64,000 nt of DNA from Amycolatopsis jejuensis (GTDB taxonomy: Bacteria > Actinomycetota > Actinomycetes > Mycobacteriales > Pseudonocardiaceae): positions 1-64,000 of the forward strand of contig NZ_JNYZ01000013.1 of assembly GCF_000717335.1 (NCBI RefSeq), written 5' to 3'. Below, piece after piece: positions 1 through 8,098 of this stretch. Positions within the stretch are counted from its first letter, which is position 1. Every line of letters starts with the position of its first letter. A model generated the notes under the pieces. It ran no database searches and was not told where the DNA came from. It worked only from the letters and a program-made list of their open reading frames with translations. The translations under genes and the position numbers were made by a program.

Positions 1-60
1 AACACACCTCAAAAACAGCAGACGCGGCACAAAACCCACCACACCAACACGTTAAAACCC

Positions 61-108
61 AAGGGAACCATCACGGAATCAGATTCCCTCATGGTTCCCT
101 TCACGGAC
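61..108. repeat. Dispersed palindromic repeat, copy 1
   Basis: Imperfect palindrome with outer right arm GGTTCCCTTCACGGA and left arm AAGGGAACC. Five relatives lie elsewhere in the window. The left arm is shortened compared with the full 53-bp copies and is preceded by an A/C-rich stretch resembling the one before copy 3. It lies just downstream of the doxX-like stop codon. Confidence 0.85.
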
Positions 109-129
109 TTGCGCGGTCTGGGCGGGACT

Positions 130-636
130 TCAGTCGGTGAGCGACTTCTCGGCGCGTTTGCCCAGTTTCTCGGCGCGCTTGCCCGCTTTTTTGGCGGCTC
201 GGCGGGCGCGCCAGCCGAGCGAGGGTTTCCCGGCGGTGTCGCCTGCGGCCAGGAGGAGACCACCGGCCAGCGACGCGTTCTTGATGAATTGCACCTGCTG
301 AGCCTGCTTCTCGGCCGGGTTCTCGAGTGCCCAGAAGCGGTGGGTGGCCAGCGTGGTCGGGACCAGTGAGCCGAGCAGGGCCACTGCCGCCAGCCGCGGG
401 GCTTTGCCGCTCGCCAGTGCGAGGCCGGCGCCGATCTTGACAGCTGCGTCGATCCGGACGAGCGTGACCGGATCGCGCGGGACCTGGTCCGGTACCAGGC
501 CCTCGACCTTGTCGAACGTGTCGGTGATGAACGGTTCGGCCGTCTTTGCGTGCCCTTGGGCGTCGCGCAGGGCGTTGATGCCGCCGGAGATGAAGATCGA
601 CGCGAGTAGTGGACGTGCCACCCGGCGCAGTATCAC
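130..636 (-). CDS. DoxX family membrane protein
   Basis: A 168-residue protein that starts with GTG, preceded by GAGAGG. The N-terminal stretch (RRVARPLLASIFISGGINALRD), the repeated small-residue hydrophobic segments and the mid-protein FITDTFDKVEGLVP region are typical of the actinobacterial DoxX family, integral membrane proteins of uncertain function that have been linked to redox homeostasis. Three to four membrane segments can be seen, then a cytosolic tail rich in Lys and Arg (KKAGKRAEKLGKRAEK), which is unusually basic. It is a single gene, divergent from the MerR gene downstream. The family call is solid; the molecular role is not known. Confidence 0.8.
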   Translation of the reverse strand: MILRRVARPLLASIFISGGINALRDAQGHAKTAEPFITDTFDKVEGLVPDQVPRDPVTLVRIDAAVKIGAGLALASGKAPRLAAVALLGSLVPTTLATHRFWALENPAEKQAQQVQFIKNASLAGGLLLAAGDTAGKPSLGWRARRAAKKAGKRAEKLGKRAEKSLTD

Positions 637-775
637 GGGTCTCGCCTCTCTGGTGTGGAAATCCCTGTGGAGAACCTACAACCGAGGATGCCCGCGTGGC
701 TTCCCGCCGAACCGGGACTAGCGGTTCCTACCACAATATTGCACAACTACTAGATACCGCTAGAAAGATTTAGCG

Positions 776-806
776 TTGACCTTGACGCGGCGTCAACCTT
801 TACCGT
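776..806 (+). promoter_or_regulatory. MerR-type promoter with 19-bp spacer and operator
   Basis: TTGACC (776-781) and TACCGT (801-806) are separated by exactly 19 bp, the over-long spacer characteristic of MerR-controlled promoters. The spacer holds a perfect palindrome, TTGACGC-G-GCGTCAA (782-796). The GTG of the MerR gene follows the -10 by 7 nt, so the transcript is probably leaderless and the gene autoregulated. Confidence 0.8.
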
Positions 807-813
807 CGAAGGC

Positions 814-1572
814 GTGGTCAGAACGGAGTGGTCGATCCAGGACATCGCGCGGTCCGCGGGCACGACGAGCCGGACCCTGCGGCACTACGACGCCGTGGGG
901 CTCCTGCCGCCGACGCGGATCGGCGGCAACGGGTACCGCTACTACGACGAGCAGGCGCTCGTCCGGTTGCAGCGGATCCTGCTGTTGCGCGACCTGGGTC
1001 TCGGCCTGCCCGCGATCGCCGAGGTGCTGGACGGCCAGCACGACGGCGTCGCGGCGCTCGAAACGCACCTGGCGCTGCTGGAGCAGGAGCGGCAGCGGAT
1101 CGGGCGGCAGATCGAGTCCGTGCGCACCACGCTGCGGAAACTGAAGGGAGGTGAACAACTGATGGTGGAGGAAGTTTTCGACGGCTTCGACCACACCCGT
1201 TACGAGGAGGAGGTCACCCAGCGCTGGGGCGCGGAGGCCTACCGCAAGGGGGACCGGTGGTGGAAGTCGCTGACCGAGGCTGACAAGAAGGCCTTTCAGC
1301 AGGAACAGCTCGACATCTCGGCCGCGTACGGGGCAACCCGCAAGGCTGGTCACGACGCTGCTTCGCAAGAGGCGCAGGCCGTCACCGCACGGCTGTACGC
1401 CTGGTTGCAACCGGCAGCCGGGAAGGTGTCGAAGGGCTACTTCGCCGGTCTCGGACAGCTGTACGTCGACGACCCGCGCTACGGCGCGTACGACGAGAAG
1501 CACGGGCCTGGCACCGCCGAGTACATCCGCGACGCGATGAAGATCTACGCGGAACGGAACCTGACGGACTAA
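814..1572 (+). CDS. TipA-like MerR regulator with TipAS drug-binding domain
   Basis: 252 residues, the length of Streptomyces TipAL. Residues 1-75 form a MerR winged helix (SIQDIARSAGTTSRTLRHYD, then GNGYRYYDEQALVRLQRI). A coiled coil at about 80-110 precedes a TipAS-type domain (VFDGFDHTRYEEEV and SLTEADKKAF are recognisable). In TipA this C-terminal domain traps thiopeptide and other amphipathic antibiotics and turns the activator on. The GTG start at 814 has no Shine-Dalgarno but lies 7 nt after a -10 hexamer, so leaderless translation is inferred. The ligand is unknown. The long form is visible; whether an internal start makes a TipAS-like short form (ATG near 1162, after GGAGGTGAACAACTG) is a reasonable inference from TipA. 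Confidence 0.85.
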   Translation: MVRTEWSIQDIARSAGTTSRTLRHYDAVGLLPPTRIGGNGYRYYDEQALVRLQRILLLRDLGLGLPAIAEVLDGQHDGVAALETHLALLEQERQRIGRQIESVRTTLRKLKGGEQLMVEEVFDGFDHTRYEEEVTQRWGAEAYRKGDRWWKSLTEADKKAFQQEQLDISAAYGATRKAGHDAASQEAQAVTARLYAWLQPAAGKVSKGYFAGLGQLYVDDPRYGAYDEKHGPGTAEYIRDAMKIYAERNLTD

Positions 1573-1751
1573 TGCGCCGTCGAAAGGGGTGCTGGGGGTA
1601 GGGATGGACGGGGCTGCAGACCCGGCCATCTTTCAGGGAGACACGAGACACCTCCGCCTTCCTCCCCTCCACCACCCTCAACGGAGTGGCTGCGCCACGC
1701 TGTGCTCTGTGCATGTATCCGCAAATATCGGGTCCACGCTAGATACCTCGA

Positions 1752-1757
1752 TACGGT
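1752..1757 (+). promoter_or_regulatory. -10 element of leaderless AAA ATPase gene
   Basis: TACGGT ends 6 nt before the GTG at 1764. No Shine-Dalgarno is present and the -35 is poorly conserved. A TAGATACC motif (1740-1747), shared with the region upstream of the MerR gene, lies just before it. Confidence 0.5.
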
Positions 1758-1763
1758 GACAGA

Positions 1764-2954
1764 GTGGACCCCATCCGCAACCCCTTCGCGCCTGGCGCCG
1801 GGCAGCGGCCGCCGGAACTGGCCGGCCGTGAACGGGAGCTGAAGGCGTTCGAGGTCGTGCTCGAGCGGGTCGCTCGCGGGCGGCCCGAGCGCAGCCTCGT
1901 GCTGACTGGCCTGCGCGGGGTCGGCAAGACCGTGCTGCTGGGGGAGCTGCGGTCGATGGCCGTCCGGCATCGGTGGGGGGCGGGGAAAATCGAGGCGCGG
2001 CCGGATGCCGAGCTGCGCCGTCCGCTTTCGGCCGCCCTGCATCGGGCGATCCGCGACCTGGCCGTGCGGCATCGCGCGCCGGACCGGGTCGAGGACGTCC
2101 TCGGCGTGCTGAAAGCGTTTGCGCTCAAGGCAAACAGGCCGGACGCGAAGCTGCGCGACCGCTGGCAGCCCGGCATCGACGTGCCCGCTGCGCAGGGCCG
2201 TGCGGATTCCGGCGACATCGAGATCGACCTGGTCGAGCTGTTCACCGACGTCGCCGAGCTGGCCGCGGACGTCGGCACCGGTGTCGCGCTGCTGATCGAC
2301 GAAATCCAGGACCTGCAGCCGGACGACGTGTCGGCGCTGTGCGCGGCGTGCCATGAGCTGTCGCAGTCCGGCGCGCCGCTCGTGGTGGTCGGGGCCGGGT
2401 TGCCGCACGTACCGGCAGTGCTGTCGGCGTCGAAGTCCTACTCCGAGCGGCTTTTTCGCTACGCCCGCATCGACCGGCTCAGCCGCGAAGACGCCGACTA
2501 CGCCGTGATGGCCCCGATCGAACGCGAGGAAGCCGGGATCGAACCGGAGGCGCTCGACGCGCTCTTCGACGCGTCCGGCGGCTATCCGTACTTCATCCAG
2601 GCCTACGGCAAAGCCGCCTGGGACGCCGCACCCGCCGACCCGATCACGGTCAAGGACGTGCAGGTCGCCGCGCCGGAGGCGGAATCCGAGCTGGCCGTCG
2701 GGTTCTTCGGGTCGCGCTACGAACGCGCGACGCCGGCCGAACGCGAGTACCTGCTCGCGATGGCCGAGCTGACCCAGGGCCGCGACGAGCCCGCGGGCAC
2801 CGCCGATGTGGCCGTCTACCTGGGGCGGAAGCCGTCGTCGCTGTCGCCGGCGCGGGACAACCTCATGAAGAAGGGCCTGGTCTACTCCGCCGAGCGCGGG
2901 CAGATCGCCTTCACCGTGCCGCATTTCGGGCATTACCTGCTCGGCCGCGACTGA
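1764..2954 (+). CDS. AAA/STAND-like ATP-binding protein
   Basis: 396 residues. The P-loop is GLRGVGKT (about residues 48-55) and the Walker B is LLIDEIQDL (about 176-184). The C-terminal third has a winged-helix appearance (VAVYLGRKPSSLSPARDNLMKKGLVY, then a GQIAFTVPHFGHYL strand). This is the common actinobacterial AAA family (orc1/cdc6-like ATPase plus winged helix) of unknown function. It is a stand-alone gene on the plus strand, and the GTG start fits a leaderless transcript. Its neighbours do not reveal a substrate or partner. Confidence 0.8.
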   Translation: MDPIRNPFAPGAGQRPPELAGRERELKAFEVVLERVARGRPERSLVLTGLRGVGKTVLLGELRSMAVRHRWGAGKIEARPDAELRRPLSAALHRAIRDLAVRHRAPDRVEDVLGVLKAFALKANRPDAKLRDRWQPGIDVPAAQGRADSGDIEIDLVELFTDVAELAADVGTGVALLIDEIQDLQPDDVSALCAACHELSQSGAPLVVVGAGLPHVPAVLSASKSYSERLFRYARIDRLSREDADYAVMAPIEREEAGIEPEALDALFDASGGYPYFIQAYGKAAWDAAPADPITVKDVQVAAPEAESELAVGFFGSRYERATPAEREYLLAMAELTQGRDEPAGTADVAVYLGRKPSSLSPARDNLMKKGLVYSAERGQIAFTVPHFGHYLLGRD

Positions 2955-3111
2955 CCATACGTCCGGCTAAACCTTTCTACCCGTTTTCCTAGAAAGCCAT
3001 AGATATCGCTAGGGCGTTAGCGGCTTGTGACTGCCGACACCAATCTGTCCGGTGAAGATCAGGTCGTCGCCGATGATTATCCGGCCAGTGCCCCATGTCA
3101 CCGTCGATTCA

Positions 3112-3141
3112 TTGGAATCCTTGTGAAAAAAGGCGCATACT
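3112..3141 (+). promoter_or_regulatory. Probable sigma-70-type promoter of small gene
   Basis: TTGGAA (3112-3117), 18-bp spacer, CATACT (3136-3141), then a Shine-Dalgarno (GAAGGGGA) ahead of ATG 3185. The arrangement is canonical but the match is only moderate. Confidence 0.45.
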
Positions 3142-3184
3142 AGAGGCACAGCCACCGAAGAACTCCGAAGGGGATGCAGAACCC

Positions 3185-3334
3185 ATGAGCAACATCGCCG
3201 CCAAGCTCCGTGCCCGTCGCGCCGAGGCTCGCACTCGCCGGGCGCTGAACCGGGCGATCGACACCGCGGCCACCTCCACGGTCCGGCAGGAGCTCATCGC
3301 CCTCGCGCAGGCGCGTCAGCCGTTCATGCGCTGA
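3185..3334 (+). CDS. Small basic conserved-looking protein (49 aa)
   Basis: A 49-residue, strongly basic and helical protein that begins MSNIAAKLRARRAEARTRR. The ATG at 3185 is chosen because GAAGGGGA sits about 10 nt upstream; an open frame extends further upstream (to 3095) but has poor composition. It has its own promoter and is followed by a strong hairpin terminator, so it looks like an independent expressed small gene. I do not recognise the family. The Arg/Ala-rich helical pattern would suit nucleic-acid or membrane association, but that is inference. Confidence 0.6.
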   Translation: MSNIAAKLRARRAEARTRRALNRAIDTAATSTVRQELIALAQARQPFMR

Positions 3335-3433
3335 CGGACACCACCCTGTTGGTAGGTCACTCACGAGAGTGACCTGAACCACAACCCATCCGAGATGTAA
3401 CGCTGCGCGGAGCAGCGTCGATACCCCCTACGA

Positions 3434-3480
3434 CCCCGTGATGCTGGCGGACCCCCGACCTGGCAGCATCACGGGGTTTC
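3434..3480 (+). terminator. Intrinsic terminator
   Basis: Perfect 13-bp inverted repeat, CCCCGTGATGCTG (3434-3446) and CAGCATCACGGGG (3464-3476), with a 17-nt loop, followed by TTTC. It lies about 100 nt after the small gene. Confidence 0.75.
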
Positions 3481-3545
3481 CACATGTCCGGACCACTTCC
3501 CCATCGGGGGAATTCGCTTGCCCGAAGCGGCCGCCGGGGCGATGC

Positions 3546-3558
3546 TTGACTCGGTCAA
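3546..3558 (+). promoter_or_regulatory. Candidate MarR operator
   Basis: Perfect palindrome TTGAC-TCG-GTCAA directly upstream of the MarR-GNAT start (GTG 3581). The TTGAC half could also be the -35 element, so binding would block transcription. Confidence 0.5.
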
Positions 3559-3580
3559 CGATTCAAGCCGAGGTGGTTCC

Positions 3581-4510
3581 GTGTCCGATTCCGTGCTTGC
3601 CGAGCGTGTTGCGACGGTCCGCGCCTTCAACCGGCTCTACACCGGGGTGATCGGCGTCCTCGACGAGGGCCCTGCCGACGCCGAGTACTCCCTCAGCGAG
3701 GCGCGGGTGCTGTTCGAATTGGCCCAACAGGACCAGCTCCAGGTAAGTGACCTGCGTAAACGGCTCGGGCTCGATGGCGGGTACGCGAGCAGGCTGCTCG
3801 GCAGGCTGGAGAACCGCGGCCTCGTCGCGCGCGAACGCTGCACCACCGACGCCCGGCGCCAGCTCGTCACGCTCACCGCCGACGGGCACGACGCGTTCGC
3901 CGACCTCAACAACCGGTCCGCCCGCCAGATCGGCGGCCTGCTCGACAAGTTCCCCGACGCCGACCAGCGCCGTCTGCTCGGCGCGATGGGCACCATCACC
4001 GCGCTGGTCGGCGAGCCCTCGGCACAACCGCAGGTCACGCTGCGCGCGCCCGGGCCGGGTGACCTCGGCTGGGTGGTGCACCGGCACGGCGCGCTGTACG
4101 CCACGGAGTACGGCCTCGACGGACGTTTCGAAGCCGTGGTCGCGCGCGTGATCGCCGATTTCGCCGAACACCGCGGTGACCCGGGCCAGGCGGGCTGGAT
4201 CGCCGAGGTCGACGGCGAACGCGTCGGCAGTGTCTTCTGCACCCCGGGCGACCACGAGGGGGTCGCGAAACTGCGGCTGCTCCTGCTGGAACCGGCCGCG
4301 CGCGGGCACGGCGTCGGCAAATGGCTGGTGCACGAGTGCGTCGAGTTCGCGAGAGCGGCGGGCTACCGCGAGATGGAGTTGTGGACGCTGTCGATGCTCA
4401 CCGCCGCGCGCGGGATCTACCGCAGCGTCGGATTCGAGCTCGCCGGGCAGGAGGAGACCGACAGTTACGGGCCCCTCGTCACCAGCGAGACCTGGCGACG
4501 GGAGCTATAG
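3581..4510 (+). CDS. MarR regulator fused to GNAT acetyltransferase
   Basis: 309 residues from GTG 3581, chosen because GAGGTGG lies 4 nt upstream; an in-frame TTG at 3518 lacks a ribosome site. Residues 1-150 are a MarR-type winged helix (LSEARVLFELAQ, LDGGYASRLLGRLENRGLVARERCTTDARRQ). Residues 155-309 are a GNAT domain with the acetyl-CoA loop in LLLEPAARGHGVGKWLV and the late motif GIYRSVGFELAG. Such fusions are annotated as bifunctional HTH regulator/N-acetyltransferase in actinobacteria; substrate and effector are unknown. It is followed without a gap by a small zinc-ribbon-like gene. A palindrome upstream suggests autorepression. Confidence 0.85.
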   Translation: MSDSVLAERVATVRAFNRLYTGVIGVLDEGPADAEYSLSEARVLFELAQQDQLQVSDLRKRLGLDGGYASRLLGRLENRGLVARERCTTDARRQLVTLTADGHDAFADLNNRSARQIGGLLDKFPDADQRRLLGAMGTITALVGEPSAQPQVTLRAPGPGDLGWVVHRHGALYATEYGLDGRFEAVVARVIADFAEHRGDPGQAGWIAEVDGERVGSVFCTPGDHEGVAKLRLLLLEPAARGHGVGKWLVHECVEFARAAGYREMELWTLSMLTAARGIYRSVGFELAGQEETDSYGPLVTSETWRREL

Positions 4511-4798
4511 ATGTTCGCCGTCTACTGCGCGGTGTGCGACCGCCGCACGCTACTGGGGGTCGACGAGGTCGACTGGGTCGAAAACCTCACGCGCGGCGTG
4601 ATTTCGGTGTCCGGGCGCTGCCCGCTCGGCCACGACGCGGTGCTGCTCACCGGCGACGCGTTCACCCCGCACGAGGACCCGCGGTACTTCGGTCCCGCGC
4701 CACGGATCTGGACGAAACCGGTCAACCGGCTGCGCAGCTGGCTGCGCGGACGGTTCGAGATGAGCCGGGACCTGCCCGGGCCGTTCTACCGGTTCTGA
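4511..4798 (+). CDS. Small zinc-ribbon-like hypothetical protein
   Basis: 95 residues. The ATG directly follows the stop codon of the MarR-GNAT gene (TAG then ATG), so the two are co-translated. The N-terminus carries Cys pairs (YCAVCDRRT, then GRCPLGHD) that could bind a metal as a minimal zinc ribbon. The C-terminal half has PRIWTKPVNRLRSWLRG and no recognisable domain. It overlaps the convergent AhpD-like gene by 13 bp. Function unknown; operon position suggests a role related to the regulator/acetyltransferase. Confidence 0.65.
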   Translation: MFAVYCAVCDRRTLLGVDEVDWVENLTRGVISVSGRCPLGHDAVLLTGDAFTPHEDPRYFGPAPRIWTKPVNRLRSWLRGRFEMSRDLPGPFYRF

Positions 4799-5370
4799 CG
4801 GCCCATCAGGAAGAACTCCGGGTTCGGCTTCAACGCGGTCAGGTGCGCGAGCCGGTTGGACATCGCGAACAGCGCGGTGATCGAGCCGACGTCCCAGATC
4901 TCGTCCTCAGTGAGACCGGCCTCGCGCGCGGCCTCGAGGTCGGCCTCGCCGAACAGCGCGGAGTCCTGCGCGAGCGCGAGGGCGAGGTCCACGATCGCGC
5001 GGCCCCGTTCGTCCAGCTCCACCTGCCACGGGTTGGCGGCCACGCGGTCGGACAGCTCGGGGTCCTTCGCGCGGATCCGCAGGATCGCCCCGTGTGCCAC
5101 GATGCAGTAGGTGCAGTGGTTGGCCGCGGACGTGGCCACCACCACCAGCTCGCGTTCGGCCTTGGTGAGGCCGCCCTCGCGTTCCATCAGCGCGTCGTGG
5201 TAGTCGAGAAACGCCCGCAGCTCGGCAGGCCGGTGCCCGAGCGCGCGGAAGATGTTGGGGGTGAAACCGGACTTCTCCGCGATGGCACCGATCCGCTCGC
5301 GCAGGTCGTCGGGCAGGTCTTCGAGTTCCGTCACCGGGAACCGGCTCACCGAGTCGCTCATGGGCTCCAC
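4786..5370 (-). CDS. AhpD-like carboxymuconolactone decarboxylase/peroxidase-related protein
   Basis: 194 residues from the upstream GTG at 5370; ATG 5361 (MSDSVSRF) is an equally possible start and neither has a convincing ribosome site. The hallmark AhpD CxxC lies in HCTYCIVAHG (about residue 85). The protein has the extended all-helical shape of the uncharacterised peroxidase-related (TIGR01926-like) group, with GFTPNIFRALGHRP at the front. Known relatives use the Cys pair for alkylhydroperoxidase-type redox chemistry in the cytoplasm; the donor here is unknown. Divergent from the ceramidase-like gene. Confidence 0.85.
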   Translation of the reverse strand: MEPMSDSVSRFPVTELEDLPDDLRERIGAIAEKSGFTPNIFRALGHRPAELRAFLDYHDALMEREGGLTKAERELVVVATSAANHCTYCIVAHGAILRIRAKDPELSDRVAANPWQVELDERGRAIVDLALALAQDSALFGEADLEAAREAGLTEDEIWDVGSITALFAMSNRLAHLTALKPNPEFFLMGRQNR

Positions 5371-5418
5371 GGTAACCCGCGTGCCTGACGTTCATCCGGA
5401 GGGAGTTTGCTTACCCCC

Positions 5419-6048
5419 GTGAACTGGACCGCATACGTGGACGGTTACTGCGAGCGCACGGCACCGGGGCTCTGGGGTGAGCCGCTCAACGACCTCGCCA
5501 ACCTGGCGTTCCTCGTCGCCGCCGGAATGGTGTGGTGGCGTGCCGCCGGACAGCGCACCGGGCGCACGCTCGCCCTGCTGGTCGCGCTCGTGTTCGTGGC
5601 CAGTGGCGTGTTCCACCTGGTCGCGACGAGGTGGAGTGCGGTCGCCGATTCCGCTGCGATTCTCGTGTTTGTGCTGTACTACGCGGCGCGGTTTCCGCGG
5701 GTTTTCTTCCAGGTGCCCGCGAAATGGGCATGGTTGGGGGCACCGGCATTCGTGGTGTTGACCGTCGCGATGTCCGCGCTCGGTGGCGGGCTTTATCTGC
5801 CGGCGCTGGTCGGGCTCGCCGGGTTCGCCGTCGCGTTGCTGGTGGTGCGCAATCCGTACTGGCCGCATTTCGCCGTGGCTGCGGCTGTTTTCGCACTGTC
5901 GCTGGCCTTGCGCAGTATCGACGGCGTGGTGTGCGGTGATTTCCCCGCTGGTACGCACTTTCTGTGGCATCTGCTGAACGCCGTGGTGCTGTACGTGGTG
6001 TCCGCCGCGATGATCGCCCGTACGCGAGAGGCCCCCTCGCTGCGGTAG
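5419..6048 (+). CDS. Ceramidase/CREST-like membrane protein
   Basis: 209 residues from GTG 5419. The GGAGGGAG upstream (5398-5405) is 13 nt from this codon but only 1 nt from the alternative TTG at 5407, so GTG is preferred. About seven hydrophobic helices. The front motif WTAYVDGYCERTAPGLWGEP, the Ser-His pair SGVFHLVATRW and the last-helix HFLWHLLN fit the CREST hydrolase pattern (conserved Asp, Ser and His residues that bind zinc in alkaline ceramidases). The bacterial substrate is not known and ceramidase activity is not implied. The 3' end forms half of a hairpin terminator shared with the convergent permease gene. Confidence 0.7.
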   Translation: MNWTAYVDGYCERTAPGLWGEPLNDLANLAFLVAAGMVWWRAAGQRTGRTLALLVALVFVASGVFHLVATRWSAVADSAAILVFVLYYAARFPRVFFQVPAKWAWLGAPAFVVLTVAMSALGGGLYLPALVGLAGFAVALLVVRNPYWPHFAVAAAVFALSLALRSIDGVVCGDFPAGTHFLWHLLNAVVLYVVSAAMIARTREAPSLR

Positions 6049-6057
6049 CGAGGGGCC
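6030..6057. terminator. Bidirectional terminator overlapping a stop codon
   Basis: GGCCCCCTCGCT (6030-6041) pairs with AGCGAGGGGCC (6047-6057), with one bulge and a 5-nt loop. The TAG stop of the ceramidase-like gene is inside the hairpin. It separates convergent genes. Confidence 0.7.
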
Positions 6058-6075
6058 GCTGTCCACTGTGGACCT

Positions 6076-7740
6076 CTAGTGCACGCCGATGGGGCGCAGG
6101 TTCTCGTCGTGCTCGTCGGCGTGGTAGTCCTCGGGTTCGGTCTCGTCGTTGCCCGCGTTCCACTTCAGCGCCCAGGCAATCGCCGAGACCACCGCGGCGA
6201 CCAGGATGTTCGCGATCAGCGCGACGAACCCGGGGTAGATCTGCACGACGCTGAGCCCGGTGCCGGCGAACGGGTGCCAGCCGAAGATCGACAGGTTCCC
6301 CAGCGGCAGCGCGGAACCACCGAAGTGGAGTTTCTTGGTGGCCGGGTTGGGGATGCCGTACAGCATGATCAGGCCCCAGCCCATCCCGACGACCCAGCCC
6401 GCGATGAGCCCGGCCTTGTGGAACCACCGGGTGTACAACGCAATCGCGACCGCGGGGAGGGTCTGCAGGATCAGCACGCCGCCGATGAGCTGCAGGTCGA
6501 TGGAGAACTGCGGGTCGATGAGGATGATCACCAGCACCGCACCCAGCTTGACCACCAGCGACGCGAGTTTGGCCTGTTTGGCCTCCTGGCTCGGCGTCGC
6601 GTCCTTGCGGATGTACTCCTTGTAGATGTTGCGGGTCCACAGGTTCGCCGCGGCAATCGACATGATCGCGGCGGGCACCAGCGCGCCGATGCCGATCGCG
6701 GCGAACGCGATCCCGGCGAACCAGCTCGTGAACTGCGAGCCGAAGAGCAGCGGGACGATGGTGTTGCCGTCCGCCTTGCCGGTGGCCGCGTTCGTGAGCG
6801 GCTTGACGCCCGCCGAGATCGCGACGTACCCGAGCAGCGCCAGCAGACCCAGCACGAACGAGTAAGCGGGCAGGGCCACCATGTTCCGCTTGATCACGTT
6901 ACGGCCGCGCGAGGCGAGGACGCTCGTGAGCGAATGCGGGTAGAGGAACAGGGCGAGGGCCGAGCCGAGCGCGAGCGTCGCGTACTGTAGCTGGTTGGAG
7001 GACGTGAGGAGGAGGGAACCGGCGGGTTTGCCGGTGTTCGGGTTCGGTTTGGCGAGGGTGTCCTTGGCGGTGTTGAAGATGTGGTCCCAGCCGCCGAGTT
7101 TCGAGGGCAGGTAGATCACCGCGACGATGATCACCAGGTAGATCAGGATGTCCTTGACGAACGCGATCAGCGCGGGGGCACGCAGGCCGGACTGGTAGGT
7201 GTAGAGCGCCAGGATGACGAACGCCACCAGCAGCGGCAGGTGCCCGACGATGCCCGAGCCGTTGATACCCATGGTGCGCAGCACGGCTTCGAGGCCGACG
7301 AGCTGCAACGCGATGTACGGCATCGTCGCGACGATGCCGGTGATCGCGATGAGCAGCGCGAGCGTCGGCGAACCGAAGCGGCCGCGGACGAAGTCGGCCG
7401 GGGTCACGTAGCCGCGCGACCGGCTGACCGACCACATGCGCAGCGCCGGCAACAGGACGATCGGGTAGACGACGATGGTGTACGGCAGCGCGTACAGGCC
7501 GAGCGCGCCGGCGCTGAACACGAGCGCGGGCACGGCGACGAACGTGTACGCGGTGTAGAGGTCGCCGCCGAGCAGGAACCAGGTGATCCACGAGCCGAAC
7601 TTGCGGCCGCCGAGTCCCCATTCGTCGAGGTGGTCGAGCGTGGCGCCGGCCTTCCAGCGCGACGCGACGAACCCGAGCACAGTGACGACGAGGAACAGGA
7701 AGGCGAAGACGATCAGCTCCACCCACTGGATGTTGTTCAT
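6076..7740 (-). CDS. Sodium:solute symporter, MctP-like monocarboxylate permease
   Basis: 554 residues with about 13-14 membrane helices. It belongs to the sodium:solute symporter superfamily: the N-terminal DEWGLGGRKFGSWITWFLLGGDLYTAYTF block and TPADFVRGRFGS are typical of monocarboxylate permeases of the MctP type, which import lactate, pyruvate or acetate. The start codon overlaps the stop of the preceding DUF3311 gene (ATGA). A small DUF3311 partner is the usual companion of this transporter class, so the pair probably forms one transport unit in the membrane. The exact substrate cannot be read from the sequence. Confidence 0.85.
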   Translation of the reverse strand: MNNIQWVELIVFAFLFLVVTVLGFVASRWKAGATLDHLDEWGLGGRKFGSWITWFLLGGDLYTAYTFVAVPALVFSAGALGLYALPYTIVVYPIVLLPALRMWSVSRSRGYVTPADFVRGRFGSPTLALLIAITGIVATMPYIALQLVGLEAVLRTMGINGSGIVGHLPLLVAFVILALYTYQSGLRAPALIAFVKDILIYLVIIVAVIYLPSKLGGWDHIFNTAKDTLAKPNPNTGKPAGSLLLTSSNQLQYATLALGSALALFLYPHSLTSVLASRGRNVIKRNMVALPAYSFVLGLLALLGYVAISAGVKPLTNAATGKADGNTIVPLLFGSQFTSWFAGIAFAAIGIGALVPAAIMSIAAANLWTRNIYKEYIRKDATPSQEAKQAKLASLVVKLGAVLVIILIDPQFSIDLQLIGGVLILQTLPAVAIALYTRWFHKAGLIAGWVVGMGWGLIMLYGIPNPATKKLHFGGSALPLGNLSIFGWHPFAGTGLSVVQIYPGFVALIANILVAAVVSAIAWALKWNAGNDETEPEDYHADEHDENLRPIGVH

Positions 7741-7982
7741 CGGCCATCACCCTTGCCGCCGTTCCGCTTTTTCCTGGTGGCGAGGTAGACGATGCCGGTG
7801 CAGACCACCCCGGCGATGACGAACACCAGCTGGAACCAGTAGAAGAACGGCAAGCCGAAGAGGCGCGGTTCGTCGAAGTTGTAGAGCGGCGTGACCAGGA
7901 TCAGCAACGGGATCAGCAACAGCAGGTTCCAAGCGCTGAACTGGAACCCGCGTACCCGCCCGCCCGGTTTGGCAGTGGACAT
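7737..7982 (-). CDS. DUF3311 small membrane partner of the symporter
   Basis: 81 residues from ATG 7982, chosen because GGTGAGG lies about 5 nt upstream; the frame remains open to 8051 without a ribosome site. Two hydrophobic helices (WNLLLLIPLLILVTPLYN and FYWFQLVFVIAGVVCTGIVYL) and a basic tail, TRKKRNGGKGDGR, are diagnostic of DUF3311 proteins. The stop overlaps the permease start by 4 nt, so the pair is translationally coupled. Its role is presumed assembly or regulation of the carrier. Confidence 0.85.
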   Translation of the reverse strand: MSTAKPGGRVRGFQFSAWNLLLLIPLLILVTPLYNFDEPRLFGLPFFYWFQLVFVIAGVVCTGIVYLATRKKRNGGKGDGR

Positions 7983-8098
7983 CGGGACCTCACCTAACAC
8001 GTACGTGACACGCGACCGCCTGACCCTAGACCCAGGTGGTCCGGACTTCACACGTCTTCGGTCTCGATTTGATCAGTCCTTAGGCCGGTCTGGCGGGT

